DNA of 12,592 bases from Bacillota bacterium (GTDB lineage Bacteria; Bacillota; Clostridia; Christensenellales; Aristaeellaceae). The stretch is taken from the NCBI GenBank assembly GCA_023392755.1, contig JAEWNM010000022.1:1-12592 (forward strand). The letters are read 5' to 3'. Shown piece after piece: positions 1 through 6,493 of this stretch. Position 1 is the stretch's first letter. Each line of letters begins with the position of its first letter. A program made the translations under genes and the position numbers. The notes beneath the pieces are model-generated. The model saw nothing but the letters and a program-made list of their open reading frames with translations. It did no database searches and was not told the DNA's origin.

Positions 1-229
1 CCTGAGCGAACGCGACAAGATTGCCCGTGTCATCGTAGGCGACAACCAACTGAGCCTGGCCATCGGCCGCGAGGGGCAGAACGCCCGCCTGGCCGCCAAG
101 CTGACCGGCTGGAAGATCGACATCAAGTCCCAGTCCCAGGCGGCCGAGCTGATGGCCCTGCCTGTGGAGGAGTTGCCGCCTCCCTACGAGGAGGAGGCTC
201 TCGAGCCCCTGGACGACGACACCCTGTAA
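1..229 (+). CDS. nusA: Transcription termination/antitermination factor NusA, C-terminal end (5' partial)
   Basis: The window opens inside this gene; the first complete codon is at position 2 and the TAA stop is at 227-229, leaving 75 residues. They contain the last part of the second KH domain: the stretch DNQLSLAIGREGQNARLA followed by KLTGWKIDIKS is the classic NusA KH2 signature, which binds nascent RNA. The tail after about residue 45 is acidic and proline-rich (EELPPPYEEEALEPLDDD), as is common at Bacillota NusA ends. NusA binds RNA polymerase and modulates pausing, termination and antitermination. One small oddity is IVGDNQ where many homologues have VPDNQ. rnpM begins 15 nt downstream, the standard Bacillota order, so the two are almost certainly cotranscribed. 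The identity rests on the KH2 motif plus synteny; the N-terminal, S1 and KH1 domains lie outside the window. Confidence 0.96.
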   Translation, partial: LSERDKIARVIVGDNQLSLAIGREGQNARLAAKLTGWKIDIKSQSQAAELMALPVEELPPPYEEEALEPLDDDTL

Positions 230-244
230 CAAAGGAGCGGTGCC

Positions 245-547
245 ATGAAGCCTCGGAAGATCCCTTTGCGCATGTGCGTGGGCTGCCGCGAGATGAAGCC
301 GAAAAAAGAGCTCATCCGGGTTGTGAAGCGGCCCACCGGGGAAATCGCCCTGGACCCTTCGGGCAAGCTGCCAGGCCGGGGCGCCTATGTGTGCCGCAGC
401 CAGGCCTGCCTTTCAAAGGCCATCAGGCAAAAGCAGTTGGACAGGGCGCTGGAGCATAAGCTGGAGGATGAGGTTGTGGCGCAGCTGCGCACCATGCTGG
501 ATAACCTGCCGCCAGCGCCTCCGGAGCCGGAGGAAGAAACATCATGA
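245..547 (+). CDS. rnpM: RnpM/YlxR family RNA-binding protein (RNase P modulator)
   Basis: This 100-residue protein belongs to the YlxR family (DUF448), found between nusA and infB in most Bacillota. The family signature is visible: PLRMCVGCREMKPKKELIRVV near residues 7-27 and the conserved GRGAYVC near residues 45-51, followed by CLSKAIRQKQLDRAL. Cys11, Cys14 and the later CRSQAC cysteines could form a metal or redox site, but that is inference. The B. subtilis homologue has been reported to bind RNase P RNA and modulate its activity, hence the name RnpM. The start is supported by an AAAGGAG Shine-Dalgarno at 231-237 with 7-nt spacing. The C-terminal tail is proline- and glutamate-rich. The stop overlaps the ylxQ start by 4 nt (ATGA), which suggests translational coupling. 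Confidence 0.93.
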   Translation: MKPRKIPLRMCVGCREMKPKKELIRVVKRPTGEIALDPSGKLPGRGAYVCRSQACLSKAIRQKQLDRALEHKLEDEVVAQLRTMLDNLPPAPPEPEEETS

Positions 548-876
548 CGTCATCGCTGCCTGATTTTAACAGGATGGCAGGGTATATCGGCCTGGCGGCC
601 CGGGCGGGGCAGGCCGTAACCGGCGAAGGCGCCTGCGTCCAGGCCGTCCGGGCGGGGAAGGCGGCGGTGGTCCTGCTGGACAGCGCCGCATCGGAAAACG
701 CCGTCAAGCGGTTTACGGATGCATGCGCCCACCACAGGGTTCCCCTTGTAAGGTTCCCGCCGGAGATGCTTCAAAAAGCGGTGGGCAAACCGGGCCGGAT
801 GGCGTTGGCATTGGTATCTGGCGGACTTGCGGCAAAGGTGCTCGAGTGCGCGGGAGACAGCGTGGAAGACAGCTGA
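544..876 (+). CDS. ylxQ: YlxQ, L7Ae/L30e/Gadd45-family RNA-binding protein
   Basis: This small protein (110 residues) has the L7Ae fold, which binds kink-turn RNA. Recognisable elements are GLAARAGQAVTGEGAC near residues 16-31, the GKAAVVLLDSAASENAVKRF block near residues 38-57 (beta strand plus the ASEN loop typical of this family), VPLVRF near residues 67-72, and AVGKPGRMALALV near residues 79-91. Bacillota carry it between ylxR and infB; its precise role is not settled, and it is sometimes named as a ribosomal-protein L7Ae-like factor. The ATG overlaps the rnpM stop, and its GGAGGAAG Shine-Dalgarno (529-536) lies inside rnpM. The residues after about 92 (GGLAAKVLECAGDSVEDS) are not conserved core. 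A 70-nt, noticeably AT-rich spacer separates it from infB. Confidence 0.92.
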   Translation: MTSSLPDFNRMAGYIGLAARAGQAVTGEGACVQAVRAGKAAVVLLDSAASENAVKRFTDACAHHRVPLVRFPPEMLQKAVGKPGRMALALVSGGLAAKVLECAGDSVEDS

Positions 877-929
877 TTTTCAAGGATTTATGGTTTATGG
901 TTTCTTACTTTCTTGTATGGATTAAATGC

Positions 930-936
930 GGGGGTG
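930..936 (+). promoter_or_regulatory. Shine-Dalgarno that sets the infB start at 947
   Basis: The open frame of infB can be extended to an ATG at 926, but only the AT-rich TATGGATTA lies before that codon. A purine-rich GGGGGTG tract at 930-936 sits 10 nt before the ATG at 947, where MTKVKLKDATKEL begins. The second start is therefore preferred. The tract would fall inside the coding region if 926 were used. Confidence 0.6.
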
Positions 937-946
937 CAAGCGTTTC

Positions 947-3900
947 ATGACCAAAGTCAAACTCAAGGATGCCACCAAGGAGCTTTCCAAGGACGCGGGC
1001 GGCGTTTTGGAGGAAGCCACGCGCGTCAAGCGTTCGGCGGAAGGCCTCTTGCAAGCGTTTCGCAAGCTGGAGAATCAATTTATCCGGGAGGAAGAGCAGC
1101 GGCGCGCCCAGGAGAAGCTGGAAGAACAGCAGAAGCTGGCGGAGCAGCATACCAAGGCATGGACTATGCCGGATGAGGAAGAAGCCGCCGCTCTTGCAGC
1201 GCAGGCGGAGGCCGCTCCGCCCGTCCCGGAAAAGATTCTGAAGGCGCAGACGCCGGTGGCTCCCCCTGCACCTCCGGTTGCGGAAGCGCCGGCCCCTGTA
1301 AAGGAGCCGGTTCTGGAGAAAACACCGGTTTTGGAAAAAGAGCCCGATGTAGAAAAAACGCCGGAGAAGGCCGCACCTGTGGCGGCGGAACAGGCGGAAA
1401 CGCCTGTGCCAAAGGCCACGCCTGTGCAAGCCGCGCCCGAGGTGGCGCCTGCGCCGGCCGCCGCTCCGGCTCCCATGACCGCGAGGCCCGCGGCTCCCAT
1501 GGTGGCACCCCGGCCCCAGGCTCAGCCTGCGCTCAGGCCGCCCCGGCCTGCCATGCCTGTGCAGCCGGCGCCCCGGCCCATGGGCCAGCCGGCCCCCGGT
1601 GCCCAGACAGCCGCACCCCAGGCGCCGGTTCCCGGCGGTGCGCCAAGGCCGCCTTATGGCCGCCCGGCGAACCCTGCTCCGGCGGGCCAGGGCCCCTATG
1701 GCCGTCCCGCCAACCCCGCACCCGCAGGCCAGGGCCCCTATGGCCGCCCTGCGTATCCTGCTCCGTCGGGCCAAGGCCCCTATGGCCGTCCTGCGAATCC
1801 TGCACCTGCGGGCCAGGGCCCCTATGGCCGCCCCGCGTATCCTGCCCCGTCGGGCCAAGGCCCCTATGGCCGTCCCGCCGGCGGCGCGCCCATGGGTCCC
1901 GGCGCACCGCGTCCCCAGGGCGGGTTTGGCGCACCGCGTCCCCCAGGCGGCTTTGGCGCGCCCCGTCCCCAGGGCGGGTTTGGCGCACCGCGTCCCGGCA
2001 TGGGTCCCCGTCCCGGCGGCGGCGGGTTTGGCCGCCCCAAGGCGCCTGAGCTGACGCCTGTCATGGAAAAGGAACGGGTATCCAATTATGACCCCAACAA
2101 AAAGAATTATGTGCGTCAGCACGATCCCGAGCGAGCGGTCAAGTCCCGCAAGCAAATGGTGAAGGAAAACTTCTCCGGCTATGACGACGATGTAATGCGC
2201 GGCGGCCGCAAGCGGGGCAAGAAGCTCTCCGCCCAGCAGATGATGGCCCCCATCAAAATCGAAAAGGCCTACATGACCGCCGAAGCCATCACCGTTAAGG
2301 ATTTGACCGAGCGCGTCGGCAAGCCTGCGGGTGACATTCTCAAAAAGCTTTTGCTGCTGGGCATCATGGCCAATATCAACAGCGAGCTGGACTTTGATAC
2401 CGCCGCCCTGGTTTGCACTGAGTTTGGCGTAGAGCTGGAAAAGAAGCTGGACAAGACGGCGGAGGATTACCTGTCCGACGAAGACTTTGAGGATACGGAT
2501 GAAGACCTGACCGCGCGGCCGCCCGTTATCACCATCATGGGCCACGTGGATCACGGCAAGACATCCCTGCTGGATTATATCCGGAAAACCCGGGTTACCG
2601 CGGGCGAAGCCGGCGGCATCACACAGCATATCGGCGCGTATACGGTGGATTTGGAAGGGCGTCAAATCACCTTCCTGGATACGCCGGGCCATGAGGCATT
2701 CACCGCCATGCGCGCCAGGGGCGCCCAGGCCACGGACATCGCCGTGCTGGTGGTGGCCGCCGACGACGGCGTTATGCCCCAAACGGTGGAAGCCATCAAC
2801 CATGCCAAGGCGGCGAATGTACCCATCATTATCGCCATTAACAAGATGGATAAGCCCGGTGCCGACCCCGAGCGTGTGAAGCAGGACCTGACCGCTTACG
2901 AGCTGGTGGCCGAGGAGTGGGGCGGCGAAACCATTATGGTTCCCGTCAGCGCCGTCACCGGCCAGGGCGTGGAGCAGTTGCTTGAAATGATACTGCTTGT
3001 GGCGGATGTACAGCAGCTGCGCGCCAATCCCGACCGTCTAGCCCGCGGCGTCATCATCGAGGCCAAGCTGGATAAATCCCGCGGCCCCGTGGCTACGGTT
3101 CTTGTGCAAAACGGTACACTGCGCATCGGCGACAACATCGTGGCCGGCATGGCCTCCGGCCGTGTCCGGGCAATGGTGGGCGACCGCGGCGAGCGGGTGG
3201 AAGAGGCCGGGCCCTCCGTCCCTGTGGAGGTTTCCGGATTCAACGAAGTGCCTTTGGCCGGTGATGATATGATGGCCGTGGGCGATGACCACCTTAGCCG
3301 CCAGGTAGCCGAGGAGCGGCGCGAAAAGGTAAAGGCGGCACGTATCAGCACCAGCGCCAAGGTTACCTTGGACAATCTCTTCTCCAAGATCGACGCCGGC
3401 AAGATGACACATCTCAATATCATCATCAAGGCCGACGTCCAGGGCTCCGTGGAAGCGGTGAAGCAGGCGCTGGAAAAGCTGTCCAACGACGAGGTGAAGG
3501 TCCGCGTACTGCACAGCGGCGTTGGTGCCATCACCAGGGACGATGTGAACCTGGCCTCCGCTTTCGATGCCATTATCATCGGCTTCAACATCCGCCCGGA
3601 CAACAGCGCCAGGGATCAGGCCGAGCGTGAGGAAATCGACATCCGCCTGTATCGCATCATATACCAGGCCATCGAGGATATCGAAAAGGCCATGAAGGGG
3701 CTGCTGGCACCCCAGTTCAAGGAAGTCATGCTGGGCCACGCCGAGGTGCGAACCGTCTTCAAGGTTACAGGTGTCGGCACGGTGGCCGGCTGCTATGTGC
3801 AGGACGGCAAGATGCAGCGCAATGCATCGGTACGGCTTTTGCGTGACCACGTTGTTGTATTCGAGGGCAAGCTGGCTTCCCTGAAGCGCTTCAAGGACGA

Positions 3901-4012
3901 CGCGAAGGAAGTGGCCTCCGGCTACGAGTGCGGTATCGGCCTGGAAGCCTACAACGATGTCAAGGAAGGCGACATCATCGAGTGCTTCATGCAGGAAGAA
4001 GTGGTGCGCTAA
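947..4012 (+). CDS. infB: Translation initiation factor IF-2
   Basis: IF2 is the GTPase that brings initiator fMet-tRNA to the 30S subunit and promotes 50S joining. From the ATG at 947 the protein has 1021 residues, longer than the B. subtilis (about 716) and E. coli (about 890) forms. Order: a charged, probably helical region (about 1-75); a Pro/Ala/Gly-rich linker (about 100-365) holding tandem repeats; a basic stretch (KSRKQMVKEN, GGRKRGKK); the IF2_N domain (about 441-495, ITVKDLTERVGKPAGDILKKL); and the G domain with G1 GHVDHGKT (532-539), G3 DTPGHE (578-583), G4 NKMD (632-635) and G5 SAV (668-670). Domain II, domain III and the fMet-tRNA-binding C-terminal domain follow, ending at FMQEEVVR. 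All GTPase motifs are intact. The extra length lies in the linker, not the catalytic core. Confidence 0.98.
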   Translation: MTKVKLKDATKELSKDAGGVLEEATRVKRSAEGLLQAFRKLENQFIREEEQRRAQEKLEEQQKLAEQHTKAWTMPDEEEAAALAAQAEAAPPVPEKILKAQTPVAPPAPPVAEAPAPVKEPVLEKTPVLEKEPDVEKTPEKAAPVAAEQAETPVPKATPVQAAPEVAPAPAAAPAPMTARPAAPMVAPRPQAQPALRPPRPAMPVQPAPRPMGQPAPGAQTAAPQAPVPGGAPRPPYGRPANPAPAGQGPYGRPANPAPAGQGPYGRPAYPAPSGQGPYGRPANPAPAGQGPYGRPAYPAPSGQGPYGRPAGGAPMGPGAPRPQGGFGAPRPPGGFGAPRPQGGFGAPRPGMGPRPGGGGFGRPKAPELTPVMEKERVSNYDPNKKNYVRQHDPERAVKSRKQMVKENFSGYDDDVMRGGRKRGKKLSAQQMMAPIKIEKAYMTAEAITVKDLTERVGKPAGDILKKLLLLGIMANINSELDFDTAALVCTEFGVELEKKLDKTAEDYLSDEDFEDTDEDLTARPPVITIMGHVDHGKTSLLDYIRKTRVTAGEAGGITQHIGAYTVDLEGRQITFLDTPGHEAFTAMRARGAQATDIAVLVVAADDGVMPQTVEAINHAKAANVPIIIAINKMDKPGADPERVKQDLTAYELVAEEWGGETIMVPVSAVTGQGVEQLLEMILLVADVQQLRANPDRLARGVIIEAKLDKSRGPVATVLVQNGTLRIGDNIVAGMASGRVRAMVGDRGERVEEAGPSVPVEVSGFNEVPLAGDDMMAVGDDHLSRQVAEERREKVKAARISTSAKVTLDNLFSKIDAGKMTHLNIIIKADVQGSVEAVKQALEKLSNDEVKVRVLHSGVGAITRDDVNLASAFDAIIIGFNIRPDNSARDQAEREEIDIRLYRIIYQAIEDIEKAMKGLLAPQFKEVMLGHAEVRTVFKVTGVGTVAGCYVQDGKMQRNASVRLLRDHVVVFEGKLASLKRFKDDAKEVASGYECGIGLEAYNDVKEGDIIECFMQEEVVR
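1652..1879 (+). repeat. Tandem 42-bp (14-aa) repeats inside infB
   Basis: Five full copies of a 42-bp unit (1652-1861) encode PYGRPANPAPAGQG or PYGRPAYPAPSGQG, and a partial sixth copy (PYGRPA) ends at 1879. By aa type the order is N/A, N/A, Y/S, N/A, Y/S. Synonymous markers follow an alternating pattern: the Arg codon is CGC in copies 1, 3 and 5 and CGT in copies 2, 4 and 6, and the Gln codon is CAA only in copies 3 and 5. This supports a recent 84-bp duplication (copies 2-3 to 4-5). The encoded segment is residues 236-305 of IF2 and should be a flexible linker. Confidence 0.93.
1901..1996 (+). repeat. Tandem 27-bp (9-aa) repeats inside infB
   Basis: Three 27-bp copies (1901-1927, 1928-1954, 1955-1981) encode GAPRPQGGF, GAPRPPGGF and GAPRPQGGF, and a fourth begins as GAPRPG. 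They follow directly after the 14-aa repeats and end in a glycine-rich run (GPRPGGGGFGRPK). This is a second, independent repeat family within the same linker. It adds Arg-bearing, Pro/Gly-rich disorder just before the basic region of IF2. Confidence 0.9.
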
Positions 4013-4051
4013 AGCTTTCGCGGAAATGACTTCGTCATTTCCGCGAGCTTT
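4011..4051 (+). repeat. Perfect 12-bp hairpin just after the infB stop
   Basis: CGCGGAAATGAC (4019-4030) and GTCATTTCCGCG (4034-4045) form a perfect 12-bp stem with a TTC loop. An outer AAAGCT/AGCTTT pair (4011-4016 with 4046-4051) extends it across a 2-nt bulge and overlaps the last base of the stop region. Only three T residues follow the stem, so it is a poor intrinsic terminator. It could act as an mRNA-processing or 3'-end-protecting structure, or be one arm of an interspersed palindromic element. Which of these applies is not decided by the sequence. Confidence 0.75.
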
Positions 4052-4054
4052 GTA

Positions 4055-4165
4055 CGGCCCCTCGTCGCTCCCCGGAGGACTACGGCCCTTTGTCCCGCCT
4101 TCCCCCTTGTGGGGAAGGCGGCGCGCAGCGCCGGATGAGGGCCGAAGCCTCAAATCCCATCATCC
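4055..4165 (+). repeat. REP-like compound palindromic element in the infB-rbfA gap
   Basis: A perfect 11-bp hairpin (CCGCCTTCCCC 4095-4105, loop CTTGT, GGGGAAGGCGG 4111-4121) is followed by GGCGC/GCGCC (4120-4124 with 4128-4132), whose first arm shares two bases with it. An outer pair, CGGCCCCTC (4055-4063) with GAGGGCCG (4137-4144, one bulged C), encloses both. CGGATGA (4133-4139) also has an inverted match TCATCCG near 4160-4166. The CCTTCCCC...GGGGAAGG core plus a GCCGGATGAGGG flank resembles short palindromic repeats I recall as common between genes of gut Clostridia; that resemblance is from memory. No coding potential is evident. Confidence 0.6.
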
Positions 4166-4195
4166 GTCACGACCCCAGAAAGGTAAGGAATCCAA

Positions 4196-4591
4196 GTGAG
4201 TTTTCATCGAAGCGACCGCATCTCCGATCAGGTACGCCGTGAGGTGGACCAGATCATCCGCAGCCAGCTCAATGATCCCAGAATTTCCGGAACGTTCAGT
4301 ATTACAAGAGCTGAAGTGACCAGAGATTTGCGCTATGCCAAGATTTACGTAAGCATCCTGGAGGAGGAGAAGGCCGCGGGCGTCATGGCGGCGCTCAAAG
4401 GCGCGGCAGGCTTTGTGCGCCGGGAGTTGGGCCACAAAATGGTCATCCGCTACACGCCGGAGATCATCTTCCAGCATGATCAGAATATCGCCTACGGCGT
4501 ACATATCGCGGATGTGCTCAACCAGGTACGCGCAAAGGAATCGGAAGGAAACGATACCGATGAGGAAGAACCGTCCGACGCAGATGAATAG
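4196..4591 (+). CDS. rbfA: 30S ribosome-binding factor A
   Basis: RbfA binds free 30S subunits near the 16S rRNA 5' end, where it aids late maturation and cold adaptation. The 131-residue protein shows the family landmarks: RSDRISDQVRREVDQIIRSQL at the N-terminus, DPRISGTFSITRAEVTRDLRYAKIYVS (the type II KH-fold strand-helix core), ALKGAAGFVRRELGHKM, and the RYTPEIIFQHDQNIAYGVHIADVLNQV C-terminal segment. The tail after about residue 112 is acidic (DTDEEEPSDADE). The start is GTG at 4196, chosen because AAGGTAAGGA lies 6-15 nt upstream and homologues start at this point. It overlaps the start of nrnA, and a 183-nt palindrome-rich spacer separates it from infB, so it may depend on transcription reading through that structure. 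Confidence 0.95.
   Translation: MSFHRSDRISDQVRREVDQIIRSQLNDPRISGTFSITRAEVTRDLRYAKIYVSILEEEKAAGVMAALKGAAGFVRRELGHKMVIRYTPEIIFQHDQNIAYGVHIADVLNQVRAKESEGNDTDEEEPSDADE
4543..4550 (+). promoter_or_regulatory. Shine-Dalgarno favouring the nrnA start at 4560
   Basis: GGAAGGAA at 4543-4550 lies 9 nt before the ATG at 4560 and is inside rbfA. The alternative ATG at 4584 (MNSFPENL) has only a GAGGA about 17 nt upstream, which is too far for good pairing. The upstream start is therefore favoured, but the first eight residues are not conserved, so 4584 remains possible. Confidence 0.5.
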
Positions 4592-5561
4592 CTTCCCGGA
4601 AAATCTGCTGGCCTCCATCCGCAGGGCCGAGTGCATATTGCTGTGCGCCCATGTGTCCCCCGATGGCGATACCATCGGCAGCGCCCTGGCACTGCGGGGC
4701 GCGCTGATCAAAATGGGCAAGCAGGCGGAAGTTGTTTGCGCCGACGAGGTGCCGCAGGTGCTGATGTTTCTTTCAGGCGCGGCCGATATACGCAAGCCTG
4801 CTCAGCTCAAGGGCAAAAGCTTTGATCTGGCCATTGCCGTGGACGTGTCCGACCGCCACCGCCTGGGTGATTGCGCCCCGCTTTTCTTTGCCACAAGGCG
4901 CACGGTGCAAATTGACCACCACGGCACCAATCCGGGCTATGCGGACATCAATGTGGTATCGGCGCAGGCCAGTGCCACAGGCGTGCTCATCTATGAGCTG
5001 ATCCATAGCCTGGGCGTGAGTCTGGATACGGACATCGCCACCTGCCTGTATACCGGCATCGCTACGGATACGGGCAATTTTAGTTTTGACAACACCACCT
5101 CCGACGCTTTTTTGGTCATGGGCGAATTGATGGCCTGCGGCCTGCCCATCGCAAAGCTCAACCGTGCCCTCTTTCGGGAACGCAGCCGCGAACAGGTGAT
5201 GGTGCTGGCCCGTGCGCTGTCCACCCTAGCCTTTTATCACGACGGGGAGATTACGGGCATGCTGCTGAGCCAGGCTGATCTTGACGCTTGCGGCGCCAGG
5301 CCCGAGCATGCGGAAGCCATCGTCAACTACGGCATTGATATCACCGGCGTCAGAATGACCTTCCTGGCCAGGGAGGTGGACGGGGGCACCAAGTTCAGCC
5401 TCCGCGCCGTGGAAGGCTGCAATGTGGCCATGCTGGCGGCCCGTTTCGGCGGGGGCGGCCACGCGCTGGCGTCAGGCTGCACCATGAACGCAAAGCTTGC
5501 GGAAGCCGCGGAAATCATGGTTTCAGCCATGGAAAAATGCTTGCTGGAAGGAAAACCATGA
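4560..5561 (+). CDS. nrnA: DHH/DHHA1 phosphoesterase, bifunctional oligoribonuclease and pAp phosphatase NrnA
   Basis: NrnA degrades short RNA fragments (nanoRNA) left by exonucleases such as PNPase and dephosphorylates 3'-phosphoadenosine 5'-phosphate; it substitutes for Orn in Bacillota. The 333-residue protein carries the DHH metal-binding motifs in order: HVSPDGDTIGS (Asp35 and Asp37), VDVSD (Asp95 and Asp98), the namesake IDHHGTN (Asp119-His120-His121) and TDTGNF (Asp170). The C-terminal DHHA1 substrate-binding domain ends in FGGGGHALASGC (His301), a hallmark of the family. Every catalytic position expected is present. It overlaps rbfA by 32 nt and truB by 4 nt, so translation of the three is probably coupled. 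A RecJ or cyclic-di-AMP GdpP assignment is unlikely given the length and the lack of extra domains. Confidence 0.93.
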   Translation: MRKNRPTQMNSFPENLLASIRRAECILLCAHVSPDGDTIGSALALRGALIKMGKQAEVVCADEVPQVLMFLSGAADIRKPAQLKGKSFDLAIAVDVSDRHRLGDCAPLFFATRRTVQIDHHGTNPGYADINVVSAQASATGVLIYELIHSLGVSLDTDIATCLYTGIATDTGNFSFDNTTSDAFLVMGELMACGLPIAKLNRALFRERSREQVMVLARALSTLAFYHDGEITGMLLSQADLDACGARPEHAEAIVNYGIDITGVRMTFLAREVDGGTKFSLRAVEGCNVAMLAARFGGGGHALASGCTMNAKLAEAAEIMVSAMEKCLLEGKP

Positions 5562-6445
5562 ACGGTTTTTTTAATGTCTTGAAGCCCCCCGGCATGACCT
5601 CCAGCCAGGTGGTTGGCGCTGTGCGCCGGCTGACAGGCGGGGAGAAGGCAGGGCATGCCGGCACGCTCGACCCGCAGGCGGCAGGCATCCTCCCGGTCAT
5701 GGTGGGGAAGGCGGCGCGGCTGTTTGATTATCTGGTGGACAAGCGCAAGTCCTATGTGGCGGAAATTGCTTTCGGCACGGCTACCGATACCCAGGATGCC
5801 CAGGGCCGCGTTACGGAGCAGGGCGAAAAGTATCCCTCCCAGGCGGATGTTCAGTCTGTTCTACATAGGTTCACCGGGGAAATTTGGCAGGCACCGCCCA
5901 GCTATTCCGCCATCAAGCGGGATGGCAAAAGGCTGTACGAGCTGGCCCGCAAGGGCGAAATGGTAGAGGCGGAGCCCCGCCGTATCCTGGTGGAGGACAT
6001 ATCGCTTTGCCATACGATGGATAACCACGGTATGATGCTGCATATACGCTGCGGCAAAGGTACGTATGTGCGCACCCTGTGCCATGACATAGGCAATGCT
6101 GTGGGCTGTCCGGCCCATATGCGGTTTCTTTTGCGAACGCAAAGCGGCATTTTTTCCCTGGATACCGCCTTTACGCTGGAAGAGTTGCAATTGGCCGCGG
6201 CCGATGGACATCTGCTGGATTGCCTTCTCCCCATGGATTATCCGCTCGAACATCTTCCACGGGGCGACGTGCCAAGGGAATTGGCAAATATCTGCCGTAA
6301 CGGCGGCCCAATGGGCCTCTCCGCCTTTCCAAACCTTTTGGATGCGGAGGAAAACACGGTCCTGCGGCTTTATGCTGACGGCGCTTTTATGGGCATTGCC
6401 CAGCGGAAGGGGAAATCCTTGGCCTTTCGTGCCATGGTAGGCTGA
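5558..6445 (+). CDS. truB: tRNA pseudouridine(55) synthase TruB
   Basis: TruB converts U55 in the T-loop of nearly all elongator tRNAs to pseudouridine and also acts as a tRNA chaperone. The 295-residue sequence shows the N-terminal GFFNVLKPPGMTSSQVV, then GHAGTLDPQAAGILPV containing the catalytic aspartate (Asp38), then PPSYSAIKRDGKRLYELARKGE and GTYVRTLCHDIG, all typical TruB blocks. The C-terminal region ending GAFMGIAQRKGKSLAFRAMV is PUA-like. The ATG at 5558 is preferred over an in-frame ATG at 5537 because GGAAGGA sits 5 nt upstream, the protein then begins like its homologues, and it makes the ATGA overlap with the nrnA stop. A 48-nt gap follows before ribF, the usual partner in this order. 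Confidence 0.96.
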   Translation: MNGFFNVLKPPGMTSSQVVGAVRRLTGGEKAGHAGTLDPQAAGILPVMVGKAARLFDYLVDKRKSYVAEIAFGTATDTQDAQGRVTEQGEKYPSQADVQSVLHRFTGEIWQAPPSYSAIKRDGKRLYELARKGEMVEAEPRRILVEDISLCHTMDNHGMMLHIRCGKGTYVRTLCHDIGNAVGCPAHMRFLLRTQSGIFSLDTAFTLEELQLAAADGHLLDCLLPMDYPLEHLPRGDVPRELANICRNGGPMGLSAFPNLLDAEENTVLRLYADGAFMGIAQRKGKSLAFRAMVG

Positions 6446-6493
6446 CGATTTCGTTCTCCTGTTTCATTTACATAACGGCTTTGGAGGAATCCT

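Noticed and set aside
905..2803. Long antisense open frame (632 codons) opposite infB
   Set aside because: It lies opposite an unmistakable infB, is rich in the low-complexity residues produced by the complement of Pro/Gly codons, and has no credible domain. In GC-rich DNA, long antisense frames arise by chance.
3038..4153. Antisense open frame (371 codons) opposite the infB 3' half and the spacer
   Set aside because: It has no recognisable domain and crosses the palindromic spacer. It sits opposite the conserved C-terminal domains of IF2, so it is a shadow frame.
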